Assembly (NCBI GenBank): GCA_903925075.1
Contig: CAIYDQ010000201.1
Location: forward strand, 1-43,394
Source: an uncultured Geobacter sp.
Lineage (GTDB): Bacteria; Desulfobacterota; Desulfuromonadia; Geobacterales; Geobacteraceae
DNA length: 43,394 nucleotides
Direction: 5' to 3'
Shown: positions 9,398-17,979 of the stretch, piece after piece
How the letters are laid out: every line of letters starts with the position of its first letter
How positions within the stretch are numbered: position 1 is the first letter of the stretch
Notes under the pieces: generated by a model
Database searches by the model: none
Seen by the model: only the letters and a program-made list of their open reading frames with translations
What the model was told of the DNA's origin: nothing
Program-made: the position numbers and the translations under genes

Positions 9398-12300
9398 TCA
9401 TTGCTCGTCTTGCGGCGGCGCGAAGCCTCGGCGCATGGTGTTTTCGGTAACGACCCGCGGATCCATGAAATGCAACAGGTAGTCCGGCCCCCCCGCCTTG
9501 GTGCCGACGCCGGACATCCTGGAGCCGCCGAAAGGCTGGCGCCCGACCAGCGCCCCGGTGTTGTTGCGGTTCAGGTAGAGGTTCCCCACCCGGAAATCGC
9601 GGCGCGCCTGCTGCAGATGATCGGGGCTTCGGGAGAAAACGCCGCCGGTCAGGGCAAACCTGGTGGAGTTGGCCCAAGACAGGGCCTGGTCGAAATCGCG
9701 CACCCGCATGACGGCCAGCACCGGTCCGAAAATCTCCTCCTGCGCGATCCGGTGTTCGGGCCGAATGCCGCCGATGATGGTCAGCGGCACGAAGTAGCCG
9801 TTGCCGCTCGGCACCTGGCTTTGGTAAAGCAGTTCCCCCTCCTTCATGCCGATTTCCAGGTAGGCGCGGATGTTCTTCAGCGCCGTTTCGTCGGCCACCG
9901 CCCCCAGGTAATTGGCCGGGTCCTCGGCGGGCCCGACCTTGACCGCCCGGGCCATCGCCACCAGGCGCTCCACGAACTTGTCGTACACCGTCTCCAGCAC
10001 GATCACCCGCGAGCACGCGGAACACTTCTGCCCCTGGAAGCCGAAAGCCGAATACAGCACGTGCGGCACCGCCTCGTCCAGATCTGCATCGTCGTCGACG
10101 ATGATGGCGTTCTTGCCGCCCATCTCGCAGACGATCTTCTTGACGCGCTCCTGGCCGGGATGGACCTGTGCCGCGCGCTCCATGATGCGCAATCCGACTT
10201 CCAGCGAACCGGTGAAGGCGATCAAGCTCACCTGCGGGCTGTCCACCAGCAAATCGCCGATGACGCCGCCGCGGCCGGGGACGTAGTTGAAGACCCCGGC
10301 GGGAAGACCGGCTTCCCGAAACAGCTCGACCAGTTGCCAGCCGATCACCGGGGTGAGCCCCGAGGGTTTGAACACCACGCAGTTGCCGGCGACAATGGCG
10401 GCCGAGGCCATCCCCATGGCGATGGCCAGCGGGAAATTCCAGGGGGAGATCACCGCGGCGACCCCTTTGGGCTCGTAGAAATAGTGGTTCACCTCCCCCG
10501 GCGCGCTGCCGATCAGGCGCGGCTGCCCCAGGACGATCATCTGGCGGGCATAGTACTCCAGGAAATCGACGGCTTCGGCGACGTCGGCGTAGGCCTGATC
10601 CCACTGCTTGCCGATCTCCAGTACTTGCCAGGCGGCCAGTTCGAAGATCCTGCGGCGGGCGCCGGCTGCCGCCTTCAGCAGATAGCCGGCTCTGAGCTCG
10701 GGATCGCTGTCGCGCCAGGCCGGAAAGGCGGCCGCGGCGGCGGCGATGGCGTCGCCCACCTCTTTGGCGCCGGCTTGGCAGACAACGCCGACCACCTCCA
10801 GCGGGTTGGCCGGGTTCAGCGAGGCGACGGTGTCCGAGGTGGAAAGCTCGCGGCCGTTGATGTACAACGGGTAGCTGCGCCCCAACTGCTTGCGCACCAG
10901 GGCGATCTGCCGGGGAAACTCGGCCCGCTGCTCGGCTTTGGTGAAATCGACCATCGGCTCGTTGTCGAAAGTTTTCAGCCCCGCCCCCCCTTGGGGTCGG
11001 GTTTTTCCCGGGAGCGCTTCTTTTACCGCGCCGCCGCCGAGTTCCGGCTCGATGACGGCGGCGGGATCTTCCAGGAGCCTGTCGATGCGGGCCTCCTCGG
11101 CAAAGCTTTGGCGCAGGAACGATTCGTTGGCGGTATTCTCCAAAAGCCGCCGCACCAGGTACCCCATCCCCGGCACCATGTCGCCGTAGGGGGAGTAAAG
11201 CCGTATGCGGCCGGCGATCTTCAGAATCCCCTTGCGGACCGGCTCAGCCATGCCGTACAGCACCTGGAACTCGTAGCGCTCGTCCGGTACCGCCAGTTCG
11301 CGGGCCAGTTCCATGACGGCGGCGATCGACCTGATGTTGTGGGAACCGCAGGCGAAATGGCAGATGTCGTGATTCTCCAGGATGGTCTTCGCCTGGCGCT
11401 CGAAGGCGGCGTCCGATTGGGCCTTGACGGTCCAGACCGGCACTTCCCAGCCGTTTTGCCTGGCCCTCACCGTTTCGAAGTCCCAGTAGGCGCCCTTCAC
11501 CAGGCGGATCGATATCCGCACGCCGTTCTCTCTGGCCCAGGCGAGCAAGCCGGCCAGATCGCCGTCGGTGTCTTTCAGGTAGGCCTGGAGCACGAGGCCC
11601 AGATGCGGATAGTCGCGATACTCAAGCTTCAGCCTGCGGTAGGCCTCGATGATGATGTCCTTGTGCCGATAGGTCTCCATGTCGATGCACAGGAAACCCC
11701 GCACCTCGACCACCTTGTCGGCGATGCGCCGCAGTCGGCTCAGGATCGCCGTCACCGATCCCTCGAAATCCTGGGGGTTGGCGAGGCAAAAAAGCGCGGT
11801 CGGCTTGACGGCAACGTTGATCTTCGGGGCGTGGCCCCAGTCCAGCTCGGGGTTCCCCCCCTTCCCCGGCAGCGGCCGCCAATCGCGGCAATGCTCGGCA
11901 AGCGCATCGAGAAGTCGCAGGTAGGTGTTCAGGTAGTTGTCCGCTTCCGCCTCGGAAAGGGTCGCCTCGCCGAGCACGTCGATCACGAAAGCGAAGCCGT
12001 CTTTTCTCAGGCGTTCGACGTTCTTGATCGCCTCCTTGGTGTGCTCGCCGACGATGAACTGCCGGGCCATCTCCTGGATATTGGCGGCGAGCATCTTGTT
12101 CAGGACGGCTGCGCCGAAAGAGCCGAGCATCCCCGCCACCTTGGCGCCGGTGGCCAAGACCGGCGGCAGCTCCTTTTCTTCGCCGAAATACTCCCTGATA
12201 TGATCGGTCAGCAACTTGCCGGCGGTAAGGGAAGGAAAGACGTCGACAAAGCGAAACAACTGGATCTTGAAGCTCTCGTTCTTCATGCTCCAGTCCATCA

Positions 12301-12412
12301 CCCTTCCCATCCACGCGCCTTTGTCGAACAGCGAAGGTTTGTCGCCCGAGATGCTGGCGAACATCTCCCTGCCGCGCGCTACGATACGGTCGTTCAATTC
12401 GCTGTTGGTCAT
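9398..12412 (-). CDS. putA: bifunctional proline dehydrogenase / L-glutamate gamma-semialdehyde dehydrogenase
   Basis: Oxidises proline to glutamate in two steps, the first FAD-linked and the second NAD-linked. It has 1004 residues. The proline dehydrogenase barrel (about 90-460) includes RLVKGAYWDFE and YEFQVLYGMAEPVRKGI. The aldehyde dehydrogenase domain (about 510-990) includes SPWNFPLAIAMG, the Glu in CEMGGKNAI, and the catalytic Cys near 797 in GQKCSACSRV. There is no N-terminal ribbon-helix-helix domain, so unlike E. coli PutA it should not repress its own gene. It starts at ATG with AGGAGGC upstream, directly after a small palindrome. No frameshift was seen. Confidence 0.95.
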   Translation of the reverse strand: MTNSELNDRIVARGREMFASISGDKPSLFDKGAWMGRVMDWSMKNESFKIQLFRFVDVFPSLTAGKLLTDHIREYFGEEKELPPVLATGAKVAGMLGSFGAAVLNKMLAANIQEMARQFIVGEHTKEAIKNVERLRKDGFAFVIDVLGEATLSEAEADNYLNTYLRLLDALAEHCRDWRPLPGKGGNPELDWGHAPKINVAVKPTALFCLANPQDFEGSVTAILSRLRRIADKVVEVRGFLCIDMETYRHKDIIIEAYRRLKLEYRDYPHLGLVLQAYLKDTDGDLAGLLAWARENGVRISIRLVKGAYWDFETVRARQNGWEVPVWTVKAQSDAAFERQAKTILENHDICHFACGSHNIRSIAAVMELARELAVPDERYEFQVLYGMAEPVRKGILKIAGRIRLYSPYGDMVPGMGYLVRRLLENTANESFLRQSFAEEARIDRLLEDPAAVIEPELGGGAVKEALPGKTRPQGGAGLKTFDNEPMVDFTKAEQRAEFPRQIALVRKQLGRSYPLYINGRELSTSDTVASLNPANPLEVVGVVCQAGAKEVGDAIAAAAAAFPAWRDSDPELRAGYLLKAAAGARRRIFELAAWQVLEIGKQWDQAYADVAEAVDFLEYYARQMIVLGQPRLIGSAPGEVNHYFYEPKGVAAVISPWNFPLAIAMGMASAAIVAGNCVVFKPSGLTPVIGWQLVELFREAGLPAGVFNYVPGRGGVIGDLLVDSPQVSLIAFTGSLEVGLRIMERAAQVHPGQERVKKIVCEMGGKNAIIVDDDADLDEAVPHVLYSAFGFQGQKCSACSRVIVLETVYDKFVERLVAMARAVKVGPAEDPANYLGAVADETALKNIRAYLEIGMKEGELLYQSQVPSGNGYFVPLTIIGGIRPEHRIAQEEIFGPVLAVMRVRDFDQALSWANSTRFALTGGVFSRSPDHLQQARRDFRVGNLYLNRNNTGALVGRQPFGGSRMSGVGTKAGGPDYLLHFMDPRVVTENTMRRGFAPPQDEQ

Positions 12413-12416
12413 GGCA

Positions 12417-12440
12417 AGCCTCCTGATACCCTTTGGTATC
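12417..12440 (-). promoter_or_regulatory. putA ribosome-binding site preceded by GATACC-N4-GGTATC palindrome
   Basis: In the direction of putA the order is a perfect 6-bp inverted repeat (12425-12440), immediately AGGAGGC, five bases, then the ATG. The palindrome could be an operator or an mRNA hairpin affecting initiation. No regulator is identified. Confidence 0.4.
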
Positions 12441-12575
12441 TACTTTATTCCAGAACGCCTGAAATAGTAACTGCGAATGAGAGGAGCACAAGGAGTTTGG
12501 AAGGTCTGACGCCGTCGGGGAAGGAACAAGCGATGCGGCGAGATCGGCGAGATTGGGGTTGCCTAGTTGTGGCCA

Positions 12576-12610
12576 TTGACGGTCCTGGCGCGATATGGTA
12601 ACGGTACCAT
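12576..12610 (+). promoter_or_regulatory. candidate promoter and palindromic operator for the small antitoxin-like gene
   Basis: TTGACG at 12576-12581 is followed 17 bases later by a weak -10 at 12599. A palindrome ATGGTA-ACGG-TACCAT (12595-12610) lies across that -10. This layout fits autoregulation by an antitoxin-type protein. The gene starts 40 bases downstream. Confidence 0.4.
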
Positions 12611-12649
12611 GAAAAGCACTCTTTATCGGTTCAAAATAGGAGATAAAAC

Positions 12650-12826
12650 GTGTCCTCGGTTCGAGGTAAAAAACATTTCGTAGTGATACCTCTGGAGCTG
12701 TTCCAGTATCTTCGCGAATGCGAACTCGAGGCGGCTCTGGCCCAGTCCAAGGCAGATCTAGCGGATGGTCGTTTTGTTGTATCGTCGCCGGATGAGCATT
12801 TGGAAAGGTTGAAAGTCGGCAGTTAA
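12650..12826 (+). CDS. small antitoxin-like protein, orphan
   Basis: A 58-codon reading frame from GTG with GGAG seven bases upstream. It begins MSSVRGKKHFVVIPLEL and ends with ALAQSKADLADGRFVVSSPDEHLERL. That tail resembles the C-terminal part of RelB/Phd-type antitoxins, where an amphipathic helix is followed by a short strand wrapping the toxin. No toxin follows: the stop codon shares a TTAA with the stop of the convergent XRE antitoxin gene. A palindromic operator-like site just upstream supports a real, autoregulated gene. The call is tentative because the frame is short and family similarity was judged by eye. Confidence 0.5.
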   Translation: MSSVRGKKHFVVIPLELFQYLRECELEAALAQSKADLADGRFVVSSPDEHLERLKVGS

Positions 12827-13173
12827 AGAAATCGGCGATAATCACAGTTCAAGGTGTCTGCCAACTTCTTTGCAAGCTCCTTACCGATCGGGCGTTTACC
12901 GTGTTCCATGGCGCTGATGTTCGACCTGGAAATGCCGGTTAATTCCGCCAAAGCTTGCTGAGTGAGATCTTCCCGCAAGCGGATCCCTCGCAGATATACC
13001 CCGCATGGATTAGTGTCCAACAGCGGTGAAATATCGGCAACGGGGATACCGTCAGCAGTCTCAATTATGTCGGCTCCGAACTTGCGCGCATACTTGCGCA
13101 GGCGTCTTATGACATCCGTTGTCCCAACGATGTGGATGCTCTCAGTAGGGAGCTTTTTCGTGCGTGCCAACAT
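12823..13173 (-). CDS. XRE-family antitoxin of type II toxin-antitoxin system
   Basis: DNA-binding antitoxin of 116 residues. The N-terminal portion (about 1-55) contains KLPTESIHIVGTTDVIRRL and may contact the toxin. The C-terminal helix-turn-helix (about 62-116) reads LREDLTQQALAELTGISRS followed by NISAMEHGKRPIGK, a classic XRE fold. The chosen ATG at 13173 has GGTGGAG seven bases upstream; the longer frame from 13224 lies deep within the toxin gene. It overlaps the toxin's 3' end by 32 bases, so the order is toxin first, as in HigBA-like modules. It probably represses the module through the palindrome at 13429-13447. Confidence 0.85.
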   Translation of the reverse strand: MLARTKKLPTESIHIVGTTDVIRRLRKYARKFGADIIETADGIPVADISPLLDTNPCGVYLRGIRLREDLTQQALAELTGISRSNISAMEHGKRPIGKELAKKLADTLNCDYRRFL

Positions 13174-13426
13174 AGGTAATCTCCACCAAGTAAACTTCGT
13201 CGTCTTCAACCCGCCAGACGGCAACGTAAGTCGGTCGCCCCTTTTTCAAATGGCAATGGTGCAAGCTGCCGGTAAGTTTGGGATAATTCGGCCAATCGCC
13301 ACGCACCGGGCCAGTGGCGCGTATATCAATTATAAGAGCGTCAAGCATTACCTTTACGCGCTCCGGCATCTTTTCGCGAAGCTTGGCCGCTTTGCGGCTA
13401 TAGGTAATAATCCATGGCATCAACAT
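13142..13426 (-). CDS. RelE/ParE-superfamily toxin (HigB-like)
   Basis: Small basic protein of 94 residues, from an ATG at 13426 or possibly the in-frame ATG at 13420. It carries the RelE-fold pattern: two N-terminal helices, then a sheet with LTGSLHHCHLKKGRPTYVAVWRV and the end LVEITYVGTHEKAPY, typical of this toxin family. It is likely a ribosome-dependent mRNA interferase, but the catalytic set was not verified. It overlaps the XRE antitoxin gene. There is no clear Shine-Dalgarno, and a palindromic operator lies two bases upstream of the first ATG, which may mean a very short leader and use of the second ATG. Confidence 0.85.
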   Translation of the reverse strand: MLMPWIITYSRKAAKLREKMPERVKVMLDALIIDIRATGPVRGDWPNYPKLTGSLHHCHLKKGRPTYVAVWRVEDDEVYLVEITYVGTHEKAPY

Positions 13427-13428
13427 GA

Positions 13429-13454
13429 TGTATCAGTGAGTGATACAAAGTCAA
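13429..13454 (-). promoter_or_regulatory. operator TGTATCA-N5-TGATACA with adjacent TTGACT
   Basis: A perfect 7-bp inverted repeat (13429-13447) immediately precedes the toxin gene. TTGACT (13449-13454, minus strand) is a good -35 element, so the palindrome falls between -35 and -10. This is the expected place for an autorepressor such as the XRE antitoxin. Confidence 0.55.
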
Positions 13455-13510
13455 GTTGGAAAACCTCGTAAGAATCCCAAATGGTAGACGACGCACCCCG
13501 AAGGTTCGCT

Positions 13511-14431
13511 TTAAGCAGCCGGCACTCTGGTCGTGCGATAGGCGTGCACGGAGTAGAGGGCCAGGCCGCACCAGATGAGGAGGAAGCTGACCAGGTGGGT
13601 CCGGGTGAAGTGCTCGCCGTAAACGGCGACGGCAAGCAGCAACTGCAGCGAGGGGGTTATGTACTGAAGAAAGCCGACCGTGGCCAGCCGCAACCTTTTG
13701 GCGGCGGCGGCGAACAGCAGCAGCGGTATGGCGGTAATGACGCCCGACATGGCGACCAACAGGTCGAGTCGCGTCGAGAAAAAGAGGAAGCTGCCGGCGC
13801 CGCTATGGTGCAATCGAAACAGATAGCCAAGGGCTAAGGGGGCAAGCAGCAGCGTCTCGATGGTAAGTCCCACCAGCGGCTCGACCGGGAGCGCCTTTCT
13901 GATCAAGCCGTACAACGCGAAGGTAATGCCGAGCACCAGCGAAATCCAGGGGAGCCCCCCGTACTGAATGGTCTGATAGCCGACCCCGGCCATGGCCAGA
14001 AACAGACTCAGCCATTGGACGCGCGCGAGCCTTTCACCCAGGAAAAAGAAACCCAGCAGCACGCTTGCCAGCGGGTTGATGAAATAGCCCAAACTTGCTT
14101 GCAGCAGCTCGCCGATGCTCACAGAATAGATGAACACCAGCCAGTTGCTGGAGATCATCAGGGTCGAAGCGGCCAACGCCGCCACATACTTCGGCCTTTT
14201 CAGCAAGTCGAGCAGCGCCGGCCAGGCGCCGTTCCAGGTGATCAATACCAGCAGGAAGGAAAAGGACCAAAGAACCCGGTGCGAGACCATTTCCAGCGGC
14301 GGAACCGCCTTCACCAGCTTGAAGTAGACCGGGAAAAAGCCCCAGACCACATATGCCGACAGGCCGAAAATTACCCCTTTGCGCCTCGCCAGGGCTGCGC
14401 AGTGATCCGGGTTTTCCTGATTTTTCAGCAT
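13511..14431 (-). CDS. rarD: RarD/EamA-family transporter
   Basis: Inner-membrane DMT-superfamily permease of 306 residues with about ten hydrophobic segments arranged as two EamA repeats. It begins, after a short polar tail, with GVIFGLSAYVVWGFFPVYFK and contains MVSHRVLWSFSFLL and SNWLVFIYSVSIGELLQASLG, all characteristic of RarD. E. coli RarD was named from chloramphenicol sensitivity, but the transported substrate is not established. It sits between the TA islet and the liv operon on the same strand. The start at 14431 leaves 34 bases to livF, so it may be cotranscribed with liv. Confidence 0.9.
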   Translation of the reverse strand: MLKNQENPDHCAALARRKGVIFGLSAYVVWGFFPVYFKLVKAVPPLEMVSHRVLWSFSFLLVLITWNGAWPALLDLLKRPKYVAALAASTLMISSNWLVFIYSVSIGELLQASLGYFINPLASVLLGFFFLGERLARVQWLSLFLAMAGVGYQTIQYGGLPWISLVLGITFALYGLIRKALPVEPLVGLTIETLLLAPLALGYLFRLHHSGAGSFLFFSTRLDLLVAMSGVITAIPLLLFAAAAKRLRLATVGFLQYITPSLQLLLAVAVYGEHFTRTHLVSFLLIWCGLALYSVHAYRTTRVPAA

Positions 14432-14465
14432 CGCACCCTTCTCGAAGTCATCGTCTCCCCACAGT

Positions 14466-15170
14466 TCACTCTCCCAGGTAGGCGCTTCTTACTTGCGGGT
14501 CCGAGGCCAACTCCCCGGCTCCCCCCTGCAGCACCACCTCGCCCGTCTCCAGCACGTAGCCGCGGTGCGCTATGGAAAGCGCCATGTTGGCGTTCTGCTC
14601 TACCAGCAAAATAGTGGTGCCGCTTCGGTTGATCTCCTGGACAATGGCAAAGATCTGCTCGACCAGCATCGGGGCGAGTCCCATGGAGGGCTCGTCCAAG
14701 AGAAGCAGCTTCGGACGCGACATGAGCGCGCGCGCCATGGCGAGCATCTGCTGTTCTCCGCCGGAAAGGGTCTTGGCAGGCTGCTTCCTGCGCTCAGCCA
14801 GGCGCGGGAAACGCTGGAAGATCTTCTCCAGGTCCAAGCCGATCTGTTCCTTGTCGTTTCGGGTGAAAGCGCCCATTTCCAGGTTCTCCACCACGCTCAT
14901 CCGGCCGAAGACGCGGCGCCCTTCCGGCACCTGCGAAATGCCGAGTTTCACGATCTCGTGGGGAGCAAGCTTGGTCAGTTCCTTCCCCAGATAGACGATG
15001 CTGCCGCAAGCCGACGGGACGATGTTGGAGATGGCGTTGAGAACGGTGGTCTTGCCTGCGCCGTTCGCGCCGATCAACGCCACGATCTCCCCTTGCTCGA
15101 TCCGGAAGGAAACGTCGCGTAGCGCCTTGACGGCGCCGTAATCGACGCAGATGCGCTCTACCTTAAGCAT
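14466..15170 (-). CDS. livF: branched-chain amino acid ABC transporter ATPase LivF
   Basis: One of two ATPases of a LIV-type importer. It has 234 residues with Walker A GANGAGKT (34-41), signature LSGGEQ (135-140) and Walker B LLLLDEP (155-161). The PEGRRVFGRMSVVENLEMGA segment is typical of LivF. It overlaps the end of livG by 8 bases and is the last gene of the livHMGF operon. The true substrate could be another small amino acid or amide, since Liv-type systems vary. Confidence 0.95.
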   Translation of the reverse strand: MLKVERICVDYGAVKALRDVSFRIEQGEIVALIGANGAGKTTVLNAISNIVPSACGSIVYLGKELTKLAPHEIVKLGISQVPEGRRVFGRMSVVENLEMGAFTRNDKEQIGLDLEKIFQRFPRLAERRKQPAKTLSGGEQQMLAMARALMSRPKLLLLDEPSMGLAPMLVEQIFAIVQEINRSGTTILLVEQNANMALSIAHRGYVLETGEVVLQGGAGELASDPQVRSAYLGE

Positions 15171-15939
15171 GGCCGGCCGCTCCTTTGCCGAGATAGGCCT
15201 CGATCACCTTCGGGTTGGCGCGAATCTCCCCGGGGGCGCCTTCGGCGATCTTCACCCCGTAGTCCAGCACCGCGATCCGGTCGGAAATGCCCATGACGAA
15301 CTTCATGTCGTGCTCCACCAGGAACACGGTGACGCCCCCCTTGCCGATCGCTTGCACCATTTCCAAAAGCACCCGCTTCTCCTGCGGGTTCATGCCGGCC
15401 GCCGGCTCGTCCAGCAACACCATCTGCGGCTTGAGGGCGAGAGCGCGCGCAATCTCCAGGCGCCGCTGTTCGCCATAGGGAAGATTCCCTGCCAGCTCGC
15501 AGGCCTTACCGGCGAGATCGACCTGTTGCAGGCAGCCGATGGCCAGATCGAGCAGCTCTCCCTCCTCGCGGCGCACCCGGGGGGCGAATTTGAGGATAGC
15601 CCCGGTGAGATCGAAACTTCCCCTGGTATGGGCGCCGATCAGGACGTTTTCCAGCACGGTCAACTGGTTGAAAAGCCTGATGTTCTGGAAGGTGCGCCCG
15701 ATGCCGGCCGCGGCGATCCGGTGGGGGGCCATGCCGGCGATGTTCTCCCCCTGGAAGGTGATCTTGCCGTGGCTCGGGGTGTAGAGGCCGGTTATCACGT
15801 TGAAAATGGTGCTCTTCCCGGCGCCGTTCGGGCCGATCAGGGCCAGGATCTCCCCTTTTTCCACGGCAAGACTCACCTTGTCGACGGCCAGCAAGCCGCC
15901 GAAGTTGATGGTGACCTCTTCGAGTTTGAGAATGGACAT
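15163..15939 (-). CDS. livG: branched-chain amino acid ABC transporter ATPase LivG
   Basis: Second ATPase of the importer, 258 residues. Walker A GPNGAGKST lies at 36-44, the signature region is LPYGEQRRLEIARAL, and Walker B is MVLLDEPAAGMNPQE, including the AGMNP motif characteristic of LivG. The EHDMKFVMGISDRIAVLDYG block holds the switch histidine. It lies 22 bases after livM and overlaps livF. Confidence 0.95.
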   Translation of the reverse strand: MSILKLEEVTINFGGLLAVDKVSLAVEKGEILALIGPNGAGKSTIFNVITGLYTPSHGKITFQGENIAGMAPHRIAAAGIGRTFQNIRLFNQLTVLENVLIGAHTRGSFDLTGAILKFAPRVRREEGELLDLAIGCLQQVDLAGKACELAGNLPYGEQRRLEIARALALKPQMVLLDEPAAGMNPQEKRVLLEMVQAIGKGGVTVFLVEHDMKFVMGISDRIAVLDYGVKIAEGAPGEIRANPKVIEAYLGKGAAGHA

Positions 15940-15961
15940 GCTGATTTCTCGCTATTAACCG

Positions 15962-16864
15962 TCAGGAACGTTTGCGCGGTTTCATCTTCAGGGCGCGCAG
16001 CACCAACTCGGTAAAATTCACCCCGCCCAGGAGCCCGTTGGGGCGAAACACCATCAAAAAAACCAAGAGCGCGCCGTAAACCAGCATCCGGTACTGGGCC
16101 ATGAAACGCAGGAACTCTGGCGCCGAGGCGAGGACGGCGGCTCCCAGCACGGTGCCGGGCACGCTCCCCAACCCGCCCAACACGACCATGCTGAGCATGT
16201 CCACCGATTTCAGGAAGCCGAAATCGGACGGATTTATGTAGCTCAGAAAATGCGCGTACAGCCCGCCCGCGACTCCCGCCATGAAGGAGCCCAAGGCGAA
16301 GGCCTGGATCTTGTATCTGGCGGCGTCGATCCCCATCGCTTCCGCCGCTATCTCGTCTTCGCGGATCGCCTTCAGCGCCCGCCCGAACCGCGAAGATTGC
16401 ACGAAAGTGGCCACCAGCACCGAAAGAACGACGACGACCGCGACGTAGATCGGCATGGGTATGGCGGTATGGGCGCCGGGCACGGTGAGGCCCAAAGCCT
16501 TGTTGGTCGGCTGGAAGTTCAGGAAGAACACCTTGACGATTTCGGCGAAGCCAAGGGTGCAGATGGCCAGGTAGTCCCCGGTCAATCTCAGTATGGGAAA
16601 GCCGATCAGGGCGGCGACCAGGGCGGTCACCACGCCGGTCGCCGCCAGGTTCAGGCTGAAGGGAAGTCCCGTTTTGATGGTGATCATGGCGCTGGTGAAG
16701 GCGCCGATGCTCATGAAGGCGGCGTGCCCCAGCGACAGCTGTCCGGCGAGGCCGACGATCACGTTGAGCCCCAAGGCGAGCACGATGGCGATGCCGATGT
16801 TCACCAGTATCTGCATCAGGTAAGGGTCCATCGAGGCGACCAGGCTTTGCAGCGCATTTCCCAT
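15962..16864 (-). CDS. livM: branched-chain amino acid ABC transporter permease LivM
   Basis: Inner-membrane permease of 300 residues, containing the family hallmark GLNVIVGLAGQLSLGHAAFM near residue 32 and the cytoplasmic loop RFGRALKAIREDEIAAEAMG that docks to the ATPases. About eight hydrophobic helices are visible. It starts 5 bases after the livH stop and pairs with LivH to form the channel. The C-terminus is basic (KMKPRKRS). Confidence 0.95.
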   Translation of the reverse strand: MGNALQSLVASMDPYLMQILVNIGIAIVLALGLNVIVGLAGQLSLGHAAFMSIGAFTSAMITIKTGLPFSLNLAATGVVTALVAALIGFPILRLTGDYLAICTLGFAEIVKVFFLNFQPTNKALGLTVPGAHTAIPMPIYVAVVVVLSVLVATFVQSSRFGRALKAIREDEIAAEAMGIDAARYKIQAFALGSFMAGVAGGLYAHFLSYINPSDFGFLKSVDMLSMVVLGGLGSVPGTVLGAAVLASAPEFLRFMAQYRMLVYGALLVFLMVFRPNGLLGGVNFTELVLRALKMKPRKRS

Positions 16865-16869
16865 CGGAT

Positions 16870-17745
16870 CTAGACCTTCTTCGTGATTTTTTGACCGAGC
16901 AAACCGGTCGGTTTCACCAGTAAAACCAGCACCAGTATGGCGAAGGCGATGGCGTCGCGGTAGGAGGAATAGCCGATGGCGACGCCGAACACCTCGGAGA
17001 CGCCCAGCAACAAGCCGCCCAGCATGGCGCCGGGGATGGAGCCGATTCCCCCCAGCACCGCCGCGGCGAAGGCCTTGAGCCCGGCCATGAGGCCCATGTT
17101 GAAGGAAACCGCGTTGAAGAGGACGCCGACCAGCACGCCTCCCGCCGCGGCAAGGGCGGAGCCGAGCGCGAAGGTGAAGGAGATGACGCGGTTCACGTCG
17201 ATCCCCATCAGCGCGGCGGTGTTGTAGTCCTCAGAAGTGGCGCGCATGGCCTTGCCGATCTTGGTCTTCTGCACGATGAACTCCAGCCCGAGCATCAGAC
17301 AAGCGGAGACGCCTATGATCAGCAACTGCAAAGTCGAGACGTCGGCGGAGCCGATCCGGAGTTGCCTGACGGGAAAAGCGCTGTCGGGAAAACCCTTGGC
17401 GTCCGCGCCGAAGAGCATCAGGGCCAGCGATGAGAGGAAGATGGAGACTCCGATGGCGGAGATGAGCGCCGAAAGACGGGACGACTTGCGCAGGGGGCGG
17501 TACGCTATGCGTTCGATCAGCACCCCCATGATCATGCAGACGATCATGGCGCCGACGATGGCGATGAAGACGTTTACCTTGAAGTAAGAGATCAACAACA
17601 GGCCGACAAAGGCTCCAACCATGAATATTTCGCCGTGGGCGAAGTTGATCAAGGTGATGATGCCGTAGACCATGGTATAGCCGAGGGCAATGAGTGCGTA
17701 AACGCTACCCAATGCCACACCGTTGATCAGCTGTTGCAGGAACAT
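16870..17745 (-). CDS. livH: branched-chain amino acid ABC transporter permease LivH
   Basis: Partner permease, 291 residues, beginning MFLQQLINGVALGSVYALIA and containing GYTMVYGIITLINFAHGEIF, both classic LivH features. The docking loop is KIGKAMRATSEDYNTAALMG. It is the first gene of the operon. No livK/livJ binding-protein gene precedes it: the next gene upstream is a divergent cupin, with 234 bases between them. The binding protein must be encoded elsewhere or be shared. Confidence 0.95.
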   Translation of the reverse strand: MFLQQLINGVALGSVYALIALGYTMVYGIITLINFAHGEIFMVGAFVGLLLISYFKVNVFIAIVGAMIVCMIMGVLIERIAYRPLRKSSRLSALISAIGVSIFLSSLALMLFGADAKGFPDSAFPVRQLRIGSADVSTLQLLIIGVSACLMLGLEFIVQKTKIGKAMRATSEDYNTAALMGIDVNRVISFTFALGSALAAAGGVLVGVLFNAVSFNMGLMAGLKAFAAAVLGGIGSIPGAMLGGLLLGVSEVFGVAIGYSSYRDAIAFAILVLVLLVKPTGLLGQKITKKV

Positions 17746-17888
17746 GCCGAAACCCTTTCGACTTGAGAAATGCTTATGACAGTAAAGTTAAGCCGATCCT
17801 GCTCATACAAAAACGAAGTAGTACTGTACAGACCGGACAGCCTCCGTGCAAGCGTTTACTGCGTTTCCACAGGGAGGCATTATCTCGC

Positions 17889-17916
17889 TTGCTTTTGCAG
17901 AGGAATAAATTAGAAT
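17889..17916 (+). promoter_or_regulatory. candidate sigma70 promoter of the cupin-SCO1-oxidase operon
   Basis: TTGCTT (17889-17894), a 16-base spacer and TAGAAT (17911-17916) lie about 60 bases before the cupin start. The -10 matches consensus at five of six positions; the -35 is weaker. The rest of the livH-cupin gap shows no other gene. Confidence 0.45.
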
Positions 17917-17979
17917 TTTCCAAGCTTATTTTCCGCAGCAGCGAGATTCCCATAAATCAAGCCGGGCAAGGAGAAAGGC

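Noticed and set aside
9401-12601. 1066-residue plus-strand frame
   Set aside because: Antisense of putA; composition is typical of a high-GC shadow frame.
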